From Candidatus Nitronereus thalassa (GTDB taxonomy: Bacteria; Nitrospirota; Nitrospiria; Nitrospirales; UBA8639), in contig NZ_JAQOUE010000002.1 of NCBI RefSeq assembly GCF_032191465.1, forward strand, positions 434,001 to 498,000: DNA of 64,000 nt, read 5' to 3'. The position numbers and the translations under genes are program-made. How positions within the stretch are numbered: position 1 is the stretch's first letter; every line of letters begins with the position of its first letter. Of this stretch, positions 57,297 through 64,000 are shown in pieces. Under the pieces are notes generated by a model. The model had not been told where the DNA came from. It ran no database searches and saw only the letters and a program-made list of their open reading frames with translations.

Positions 57297-57300
57297 GAGA

Positions 57301-57912
57301 TTAGGGAGAAGGGCTTTTAATTTTTTTGGCCAATTCCAGGTCAGCAGGAGAGTTAAGGTTCATAAATGATAGTAGATCAGGATCGTAGGGCATAATGTCG
57401 GATTCGGGAATCATCTGAACTTGCAATGACGGATGCCGGATGAGCTCTTGGAGTCGAAGTTTTTCTTCCTTCACCATTTTCTCTATGACAGGAAGACAAC
57501 GCTTGGAATAAATACCGTGCATGGTTTGAGGTCCATGCGCCAGTTGAGCCAAATGGATATCTCCTTCATCAGCAAGAGAAGCCATAAACCGAATAACCTC
57601 AGGATTTAAAAATGGCATATCACAAGCCACAACAAATATTCGTGGATTTTTTGCATAAAATAACCCGGTATAGAGCCCCCCGGCAGCGGCTCGATTGGGA
57701 ATAATATCATGAACGACCTTTATATGAGTTGCCTCAATTGGAAAATCCCCTTCGCCCAAAACAACGATGACTTCCTGAAAAATAGTTTTTAATACCCCAA
57801 GCGCTCGATTAAATAGTGTCTCCCCAGAAAGAAGAATGGACCGCTTATCATTGCCCATTCGCCTGCTCTTTCCTCCGGCTAAAAGAACCCCTGTAATGTG
57901 GTTAATTACCAT
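57301..57912 (-). CDS. mobA: Molybdenum cofactor guanylyltransferase
   Basis: A 203-residue enzyme that joins GMP to molybdopterin, giving the bis-MGD cofactor used by DMSO-reductase-family enzymes such as NXR. The nucleotide-binding block GVLLAGGKSRRMGNDKRSI is complete, and VVACDMPFLNPEVIRF holds the metal-binding Asp. I use the ATG at 57912; the longer frame to 57954 would run through the terminator hairpin of the upstream gene. No clear Shine-Dalgarno sequence is seen. Placement just after the respiratory cytochrome genes suits its role in NXR maturation. Confidence 0.9.
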   Translation of the reverse strand: MVINHITGVLLAGGKSRRMGNDKRSILLSGETLFNRALGVLKTIFQEVIVVLGEGDFPIEATHIKVVHDIIPNRAAAGGLYTGLFYAKNPRIFVVACDMPFLNPEVIRFMASLADEGDIHLAQLAHGPQTMHGIYSKRCLPVIEKMVKEEKLRLQELIRHPSLQVQMIPESDIMPYDPDLLSFMNLNSPADLELAKKIKSPSP

Positions 57913-57926
57913 AATGATTTTTTCAC

Positions 57927-57966
57927 AAAAAAAGGGGGGTGGGTTTTCCCCCACCCCCCTTTTTTC
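57927..57966 (-). terminator. Terminator after the diheme cytochrome gene
   Basis: GGGGGGTGGG and CCCACCCCCC pair across a TTTTCC loop, extended by A7 and T6 arms. It lies 38 bases past the stop of the diheme cytochrome/gamma-like gene and just before mobA. Confidence 0.92.
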
Positions 57967-58004
57967 ATTCCAGGACCATTTTGGCCCAAGAGCTGATATG
58001 TAAA

Positions 58005-59837
58005 TTAGGCCTGGCCTTGCGCCTTACGGCGATTGGCACGTCGACCAAGCACCCAACCTTCTAAAATGATGATTCCCACAGCCATTAAAGCAGGGTAGAT
58101 GTATGTAGTGGTTGGAATTGGTGGCTCCATCACGAGGTAGTAAAACGCGGAAACCGCCATTTTCCGTCCCACATCACCATTATGGCCATCCCATGCAAAA
58201 AATACCATGGGAATGTATTTTCCACTCTCTAAATAGGCTACTTCTTCATAATCGCCTTTAAGAGGACGCTTGATAATCACGGTCCACCGGCCATGAACCC
58301 ACTCTGCTTTTACCACAGAGACTTCTTCTTGAAAGTCCAAATCATAGAAGTCCATATCCCAGCCAGTTCCTTCATACACCCCTAGGTGTCCATCTGCTGT
58401 CCATTTGGTGATATCAGCAGCAAAATTCTCATCTCCCCAGAAGTACCGTGGTTTACGTGGCGCGGGTAACTCCTGCCATTTTCGTGGGAATTGAAACGCA
58501 ATTCCATCGTTAAAAACTTGGTATCCATCTTTTTGTTTGGCAGCAATGGATTCGGGATGGAATCGCTCATCCTTAAACAGCGAGCCATTGGGTTGCTGTT
58601 CTTCAATCCCATAATCACCGAGATTAACTTCGGTTCTATCCCAGTCGACTTCGCCCTCCTGAATACTCTTCGTTCGGTCGTCCCATTTGAACATAAATAG
58701 GATATGCTCATCGTTATATACTGATTGCACCCAGGCATCATCAATACGATTCACGAAGTTTCTTGGTTTATGAGTAATTTGCCCCCCCAGAGCCACCCAA
58801 ATTCTTGGAGCGGTCTTCCAAGCTTCTCCGTTTTCATCCGTAGGTAGTTCCCCTTCCACAAATTTTGATGGAATTACGAACGTACCTTTGGGCTTATCTG
58901 TTTGAGGATCTATTGGCAAAGGTTGCGCCGCGTTAAATGCAGCAGCGGTTTCCTCACTAACTGTCCCATTGGGAGCATCTATCTCGACCTGTCTTTCACA
59001 CAGGGAATTTACATAATTGGCAATATCCCAACGATCCGCGATACTCGTAGTATCAGCAAATGATGGCATTGGGGTCCCATTAATACCAGTGGAAAACGTA
59101 CGGAAGATATTTTTTACATTGTAAGGATCTTGCCGACTCCCACGAAAATTCCAACACTTATGCCAATCCGCTGGTTGAATAGAAAAACCCCAGTCGTCTT
59201 TCAAATTAAAGGCGTTGCCATCCCCGCGACCTTCCATGCCATGACATTCAACACATTTTTTCTCTTGGACCAATTCTGATCCACGCTTGATGGATTCAGG
59301 AGTTTTTGGTGTCGCTTGAATTTTATCTAGTTCCAAAACATAAAAATCTTCAAACTCCGTATCTTGCCAGTCGCGATCCTTCACGAGTTGAGTGCTGACA
59401 AACGCAATTACATCCTTTCGTTGTTCTTCCGTTAAGATTCCTTCCCACGAAGGCATTGCCGAACCCGGAAGACCATGGGTCACAGTTTGGAGAAGATCAA
59501 GGTTTACAACTGGCAATTGTCCGCTTGCAGTATGACGAATTTTGAAGGTTCCCTGCACAAAGTTCCTTGGGCGTGGCCACAATCGTACTGCACCAGGTCC
59601 ATCCCCCGCACCCTCAACCCCATGACACCAAACACATTTAGTAAAATATACTCGCTTTCCTGATTCTATTTGTTCTGCACTTGGTGGAGGAGCTGCTGTT
59701 TGTTTCACAAAACCCTCTGGTGGACCATCTTGTGCCCAACCTGATATTGGTAGACATGCTCCAAGTAGAAAACTTAATCCTACTGTGAGAGCAAAACGTC
59801 TTGATGTGCTCGCCTTGAATTTCAAGTTACTGTTCAT
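58005..59837 (-). CDS. Diheme cytochrome c fused to an NXR gamma-like domain, membrane-anchored
   Basis: A 610-residue protein. A signal (ALTVGLSFLLGACLPISGWA) is followed by two class I cytochrome c domains with hemes at Cys68-His72 (CVWCH) and Cys195-His199 (CVECH), then an ethylbenzene dehydrogenase gamma-like domain (about 320-575, with WVALGGQITHKPRNF and WTVIIKRPL), and one C-terminal transmembrane helix (IYPALMAVGIIILEGWVL). The CMGQ heme-ligand motif of the two smaller gamma-like proteins in this window is not found. The start at 59837 has AGAGGA upstream. It is the last gene of the respiratory block with two cytochromes and the bd-like oxidase, so it likely relays electrons to that complex. 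Confidence 0.85.
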   Translation of the reverse strand: MNSNLKFKASTSRRFALTVGLSFLLGACLPISGWAQDGPPEGFVKQTAAPPPSAEQIESGKRVYFTKCVWCHGVEGAGDGPGAVRLWPRPRNFVQGTFKIRHTASGQLPVVNLDLLQTVTHGLPGSAMPSWEGILTEEQRKDVIAFVSTQLVKDRDWQDTEFEDFYVLELDKIQATPKTPESIKRGSELVQEKKCVECHGMEGRGDGNAFNLKDDWGFSIQPADWHKCWNFRGSRQDPYNVKNIFRTFSTGINGTPMPSFADTTSIADRWDIANYVNSLCERQVEIDAPNGTVSEETAAAFNAAQPLPIDPQTDKPKGTFVIPSKFVEGELPTDENGEAWKTAPRIWVALGGQITHKPRNFVNRIDDAWVQSVYNDEHILFMFKWDDRTKSIQEGEVDWDRTEVNLGDYGIEEQQPNGSLFKDERFHPESIAAKQKDGYQVFNDGIAFQFPRKWQELPAPRKPRYFWGDENFAADITKWTADGHLGVYEGTGWDMDFYDLDFQEEVSVVKAEWVHGRWTVIIKRPLKGDYEEVAYLESGKYIPMVFFAWDGHNGDVGRKMAVSAFYYLVMEPPIPTTTYIYPALMAVGIIILEGWVLGRRANRRKAQGQA

Positions 59838-59895
59838 TGTTTTCCTCTTCAAATTGCCAGTCAACAATTGTTCGGTTAACACCATATCAATCTGG

Positions 59896-60861
59896 TTAAT
59901 CCCATGTACGGGGATAATACCCGGTGTGCCAATATTCAAACATTACCACTTTCCAGATTTCATCAACCGTAAGATGTTGTTCCCAAGGCGGCATAACGGA
60001 AGCCCAAGGGAACCCTTCCCCAGGCAGTCCAATACCACCTTTCGCTACACGCCAAAATACAAAAGTCTCTTGCAACTGGGCAATTGTTCCAGCATCAGTG
60101 AAGTTAGCCGGAATTGGATTAAAGGCATAGGCCCACAGCCCGCGACCATTCAGGTTATCGCCGTGACAGAAGTGGCAATTTTGAAAGAATATTTCTCCAC
60201 CTTCACGCACATACTTCGTATAACCCTCAGCGTTGGGATCCCAAGGATTAAAATTTGGATCGTTCACATCTTTCATGAGGCGACCCATGGCCTGCTCTAC
60301 AATTCTTTCATCGGTATAGGCTTGGTCATATTTGCCTTCTTTATTCACGCGGTAAGGATTTTGAACCGTTTGCAGTACAAAAGTTTTTCCTTGAACCTTT
60401 GTTGTAGCTGGCGGTGCTGGATGCACTGTTCGTAACTCAATGGGCTCTTCAAAACTTGGCAGGAACGAATTGTATGCAAATCCACCCAATGCCAATGGTA
60501 TAACAATGAGGGCGACAACTCTAACTGCCTTGTGGAATCCAGTAATCCCATCCATCACATTAAGGATAGGTCGCTTAAATTCTTCCCAGGCACCCTGTGA
60601 TCCGGAAACCCACATAAAGATTCCACATGCTGACACTGTGCCGTAAATGGCTCTCACACTAAAAGGAATAGGAGGATAAATTCGGTACTTAAGATAGAGT
60701 TGAATGTATATCCATACTCCAATTCCAGCCCAGAAGGCCGAAATTCCCATTCCTGCCTTTTTTAGCGACCAGTTGATCAAGGCAAACACTAAGATTGAAC
60801 AAGCCAATTCAGAAATCATCTGCATTGGCATGTAGCCTTCTACTAACTTTAACCAGGTCAT
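59896..60861 (-). CDS. Membrane-anchored monoheme cytochrome c
   Basis: A 321-residue protein with four hydrophobic helices in the first 130 residues (about 15-32, 40-57, 68-85, 112-130) and a periplasmic cytochrome c domain with one CHFCH heme site at residues 229-233. The axial Met is probably in SVMPPWEQHL. It stands 58 bases upstream of the diheme cytochrome gene and 44 bases downstream of the next cytochrome gene, in one transcription unit. It probably brings electrons to the bd-like oxidase; the family has no name that I know. Confidence 0.85.
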   Translation of the reverse strand: MTWLKLVEGYMPMQMISELACSILVFALINWSLKKAGMGISAFWAGIGVWIYIQLYLKYRIYPPIPFSVRAIYGTVSACGIFMWVSGSQGAWEEFKRPILNVMDGITGFHKAVRVVALIVIPLALGGFAYNSFLPSFEEPIELRTVHPAPPATTKVQGKTFVLQTVQNPYRVNKEGKYDQAYTDERIVEQAMGRLMKDVNDPNFNPWDPNAEGYTKYVREGGEIFFQNCHFCHGDNLNGRGLWAYAFNPIPANFTDAGTIAQLQETFVFWRVAKGGIGLPGEGFPWASVMPPWEQHLTVDEIWKVVMFEYWHTGYYPRTWD

Positions 60862-60905
60862 TGTGTAAACTCCTGTTTTATATTTTCAGAGCTTGGGAAT
60901 ACGGT

Positions 60906-62240
60906 TCAATTAAATTCGTCTAACGCTGGGGGTTCTTTTCCCTCTTCCAATCGTGACAAATAATCCACAATTTTATTTACGGCACCAGCACTTAATTTCA
61001 CCCCAAAATCCTTTGGCATTTGATTATCAGGGTAATCTTTGACCACATAGGCGCTGGGCTTCAAAATTGATTCCGTAATGTATTCACGAGCTGATTTTGC
61101 TCTTCCCTGATAACCAGGATCCTTCATACGTTTAACGGCATTGCTTCCCTCCATCAACAAGGGACCAACCTTACCCGTCGCCCCCTCAATGCCCGGAATC
61201 GTGTGGCATGCCGGACAACCAGCCTTCATGAAGAGATCTGTAATGGGCTCTTCACCTGTTGCAAGAACACCGCCGGCTGCCTCATCGCCACCTGCACTTG
61301 CTTTTGGGCGATCTGCCTCAGGAATAAACTTTTCATAGGAGGCCTGAATTTCATCATAAGTCGGCGGATCTTTACCTTCCCGAACGTACATCCAGGTATC
61401 AACTGCTGCCATCTCACCAATAGTCAGTGATATCGGTGGCTTATGAATTCTAGGCATAGGACTTTCCGTATCATTCGAGCCTTTCACTCCAAAACCAGGA
61501 ACCACGAAACAATTCGGGCAAGCATGTGATTCAGCAATATATTCCTGCCCTGTTGTAGCCGTCCCTGAGCCCTCAAACGCTTCTTTTTGAACCGTATCGC
61601 GGGCTGCCGGATCGTTCATATGATATTTTTCGTGCTTAAGCCTTTCTTCAGCTCTAGCAGGAATATCCCAAAGGTTTGGTGCTCTTTCACTCAAAAACCC
61701 CTGATTAAATCCGTGACAGAGAGGACATTGGCCTTTTCCTATGGCACCCTGAACCTTACTCTGCCCAAGACCGCCAAAAATAATCTTTTCGCCTTCATCG
61801 CCCAATTGCTGGGCAGACATACTTTGGAAATCTAGCTTCACCTCCGGAGGAGGGAATCCCCCTTCTACCTGGGGCAACCAATTTCCATAACCCGACAAGG
61901 CAGCGGCAACAAAGAACATAAACCCGCCAATTTTCATTAGCGCACTTATGTTTGAAAAATAGATTCCCATCAAAAACGTCAAACTGGTAATCATCACCAG
62001 AGAGATAGGCAACTTCCCATCATCAACCCCAAAATTATCCCGATAGTTGACAATTGCGATTAACAACATGACGGAGGCAATTAATCCGATCATGGTATTA
62101 AAAGTCATGTTCTTTTTTACTTCAGGGTCTTTCACCTTCGTTTGCTTATAAAGGGAAATCCCAACAACCAAGGCTAAAAATGGCCAACCAAATGCGATTG
62201 CCTCCGTTAATAATTCAAGCACCTTGTTACCCTCCATCAA
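60906..62240 (-). CDS. Membrane-anchored diheme cytochrome c with a degenerate third motif
   Basis: A 444-residue protein with about four hydrophobic helices in its first 118 residues, then periplasmic cytochrome domains. Two intact heme motifs are CPLCH (172-176) and CPACH (342-346). Between them CPNCF (241-245) has the cysteine pair but no His, so covalent heme there is doubtful. PMPRIHKPPISLT and NQMPKDFGVKLS are likely Met-ligand regions. It follows the bd-like oxidase gene by 82 bases. By position it is a subunit or donor of that oxidase. Confidence 0.85.
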   Translation of the reverse strand: MMEGNKVLELLTEAIAFGWPFLALVVGISLYKQTKVKDPEVKKNMTFNTMIGLIASVMLLIAIVNYRDNFGVDDGKLPISLVMITSLTFLMGIYFSNISALMKIGGFMFFVAAALSGYGNWLPQVEGGFPPPEVKLDFQSMSAQQLGDEGEKIIFGGLGQSKVQGAIGKGQCPLCHGFNQGFLSERAPNLWDIPARAEERLKHEKYHMNDPAARDTVQKEAFEGSGTATTGQEYIAESHACPNCFVVPGFGVKGSNDTESPMPRIHKPPISLTIGEMAAVDTWMYVREGKDPPTYDEIQASYEKFIPEADRPKASAGGDEAAGGVLATGEEPITDLFMKAGCPACHTIPGIEGATGKVGPLLMEGSNAVKRMKDPGYQGRAKSAREYITESILKPSAYVVKDYPDNQMPKDFGVKLSAGAVNKIVDYLSRLEEGKEPPALDEFN

Positions 62241-62322
62241 TATTGACCCTCTCGTTCATGGGAGGAGAGGGTCAATATTTTTAATTCAGCTTTTTCGTTA
62301 AAATTTCAGTCTTTTTTCTATC

Positions 62323-64000
62323 TTAATTTCCACCAGCGGGCTGTGGTGAAGGAATTCCCTGTGCAGGCTCCTTAGCCGCCACCGGGGCCTTCTTAGTACC
62401 CAGAGTTCCGAGCCAAAAGACAAACATAATGGAAATCCAGAAAAATAACACATTAAACGAAATCACATTGGCGGCAAATCCAATGGTGTGAGTGTAGGCC
62501 CAAGGAGAATTATCTCGCATAATTTCATTCACGTGCCAGAACAGCCTTACGGAAGATCGGATATAACCCATCAATCCCATCATCCAAGTAAAGGCAGTGG
62601 CTAACATGATAAGGGCATACTGAGAGCGAGGGGCAATCTTTCCGTACTCAATTGGACCAATTTCTTTTGCCCCCTTCAACATCATTAGATTGATTGTTGA
62701 CCCGATAAACAAACAGGACAGCGTCCCAGCCACCTGAGGCACGGACAACCCAATTCGAACGTTTGCCGGAATAAAATACCCGTAGCAAGCCACCCAAATA
62801 TTATTGATATGTCCCACCACAAAGAAGGTGATCAAGAAGATATTTCCAAAACTTGCCCAGCTTACCGCCGGCAATTTATTTCCCCTCTGATACCAAATGA
62901 AACTTGCGATCGTTATCATGATAATCGCATTGATACCGCCATTTTTGGCCGACATTACGCCATAGTTACCCAACACCGGATGCTGCTGACCACCCATGGC
63001 TTTCAATTCTGCCGGCGTCATCACGATAGTGTGAGGCGTAATGAATACGAGGAGACCGACGACCAAGATGAATACGAAGTACTTAATATACCTCTGAAAC
63101 CTATCACCCCCAGTCATCCTTCCAAGGGCTTGCCAGAGATAGTAGTTAGTGGTCAAGAATAGAATCCCGATCATGGTAGCCTGAATAATGAACAACCAAG
63201 CAAGCAAACCACCCATCAAAGTGATACCCATTTGCTGTCTATAGGCATACACCTCACGCATCAACCAATATCCAGCAAAGGGAAGGGGAATTAAGAATGC
63301 CACCCCTAGTGACATAGCAATGTAACCCATCCAATCATAATGGGCTCGCTCTTCATCCGTCTTTGCTGATAAAAATCTATAGGCGGCATAGGCGGCTACC
63401 ACACCACCACCAAACGCCATATTCCCAAGAATGCGATGCACGTTAAGAGGATTCCAAAGGGCGGTATGCAGAACGTGCCAAATATTTCCCAAATAACGAC
63501 CCTGCTCATCAACACCAGCAGGAGACATCATGAAAGCGATCCAGGAATTCGCCAAGAACATCAGCACAGTCCCAATAACGTTCAGAACCACGGACATACT
63601 GACGTGGATCCACTTCAGCAGTCCCTCTTTCATCTTGTCCCAACCATAGTAGTAGATGTATAGGCATCCACTTTCCGCCACAAACATCAAGGCATATATA
63701 TGCATGACAGGTCGGAAGATACTGGAGAGGTAACCAAAGAAGGAAGGATACAGCGTCAGGAAGGTAAAGATGAGAATTCCACCGAGAATTGCCGTTAACG
63801 AATAAGCGGTAAGACTGATTTTAATAAAGTCATAGGCAAGCTGATCATACTTCTTTGCCATCGCCTTATCTTTACTAATCAACCCCGCAAACTCAATGCA
63901 CATACAAAAGATAGGGACTGCTAGCACAAAGCTTCCATAGTAGAGATGTTGCTGATTGGCCACCCAGAGAAGAACGCGGCTTTCAAAGTTGTATCGTGGA
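62323..64000 (-). CDS. Cytochrome bd-like terminal oxidase subunit (N-terminus beyond the window)
   Basis: A polytopic membrane protein, partial; 559 codons are visible and the frame is open to the window edge, continuing upstream as RYNFESRVLLWVANQQHLYYG. About 14 hydrophobic helices are present. NSWIAFMMSPAG resembles the NSWMQTPxG motif of cytochrome bd subunit I, with several conserved His positions (HLYYG, VMHIYALMF, WHVLHTALWNPLNVHRILG). The C-terminal tail is Ala/Pro-rich. A GTG at 63963 could be mistaken for its start, but the upstream residues match the family. In Nitrospira, bd-like proteins of this kind have been proposed as the terminal oxidase; catalysis here is inferred. Confidence 0.85.
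   Translation of the reverse strand, partial: PRYNFESRVLLWVANQQHLYYGSFVLAVPIFCMCIEFAGLISKDKAMAKKYDQLAYDFIKISLTAYSLTAILGGILIFTFLTLYPSFFGYLSSIFRPVMHIYALMFVAESGCLYIYYYGWDKMKEGLLKWIHVSMSVVLNVIGTVLMFLANSWIAFMMSPAGVDEQGRYLGNIWHVLHTALWNPLNVHRILGNMAFGGGVVAAYAAYRFLSAKTDEERAHYDWMGYIAMSLGVAFLIPLPFAGYWLMREVYAYRQQMGITLMGGLLAWLFIIQATMIGILFLTTNYYLWQALGRMTGGDRFQRYIKYFVFILVVGLLVFITPHTIVMTPAELKAMGGQQHPVLGNYGVMSAKNGGINAIIMITIASFIWYQRGNKLPAVSWASFGNIFLITFFVVGHINNIWVACYGYFIPANVRIGLSVPQVAGTLSCLFIGSTINLMMLKGAKEIGPIEYGKIAPRSQYALIMLATAFTWMMGLMGYIRSSVRLFWHVNEIMRDNSPWAYTHTIGFAANVISFNVLFFWISIMFVFWLGTLGTKKAPVAAKEPAQGIPSPQPAGGN

Noticed and set aside
62323-63963. Complete bd-like oxidase gene starting at the GTG at 63963
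   Set aside because: The frame continues to the window edge, and the upstream residues (FESRVLLWVANQQHLYYG) fit the family, so the gene is partial.

Overview
The window (about 64 kb, roughly 50% G+C by eye) looks like a chromosomal piece of a nitrite-oxidising Nitrospira-type bacterium. The main evidence is the set of nitrite oxidoreductase (NXR) accessory genes: gamma-subunit-like heme b proteins (ethylbenzene-dehydrogenase-like fold), a TorD-type molybdoenzyme chaperone, a Tat-exported multi-cluster ferredoxin, mobA, and a bd-like quinol-oxidase-type membrane protein with three dedicated c-type cytochromes. The moderate G+C would fit a marine lineage better than the G+C-rich freshwater ones, but that is inference. 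The catalytic nxrA and nxrB genes are not in the window, and neither are rRNA, tRNA, IS elements or CRISPR arrays.

Layout. 0-9 kb: the start of a zinc alcohol dehydrogenase running off the left edge, a DUF2891 protein, a DUF1800/DUF1501 secreted pair (the DUF1800 member carries seven Cys-rich repeats), an aldose-epimerase-like protein, and an eroded stretch with an MscS C-terminal remnant. 9-17 kb: sugar catabolism, with a GH15 glucoamylase/trehalase-like enzyme, 6-phosphogluconate dehydrogenase and glucose-6-phosphate dehydrogenase on the plus strand. These converge on transaldolase and transketolase across a shared 19-bp-stem terminator. 17.6-18.8 kb: a ubiquitin-like sulfur carrier and a TtuA-type tRNA thiolase. 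19-26 kb: a two-partner secretion system (large beta-helical adhesin plus its FhaC-type porin). 26-29.3 kb: a SET-domain protein, a CheY-like receiver and an ilvD that resembles the proteobacterial type.

29.5-39.3 kb: nine minus-strand genes between two terminators (B12-radical SAM, polytopic membrane protein, TPR, TatA, NHL propeller, heme b gamma-like protein, PDZ protein, two pentaheme cytochromes). I know no name for this combination, and it is the best candidate here for an undescribed system. 39.8-43.8 kb: a second minus-strand block with an HExxH/zinc protein, ferredoxin, TorD-like chaperone and NxrC-like protein. 44-50 kb: a divergent WD40 gene and an NtrC-type two-component system whose regulator has an unusual five-cysteine linker.

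50-57.9 kb: housekeeping genes (tgt-yajC-secD-secF, argS, a GT9 glycosyltransferase, mobA). 58-64 kb: a respiratory block of diheme cytochrome fused to a gamma-like domain, two further membrane cytochromes, and the bd-like oxidase running off the right edge. One workable reading is that NXR gamma-type proteins and c-type cytochromes carry nitrite electrons to the bd-like oxidase, TorD/mobA/Tat support assembly and export of the molybdoenzyme, and glycogen- or trehalose-type reserves are burned through the oxidative pentose phosphate pathway.
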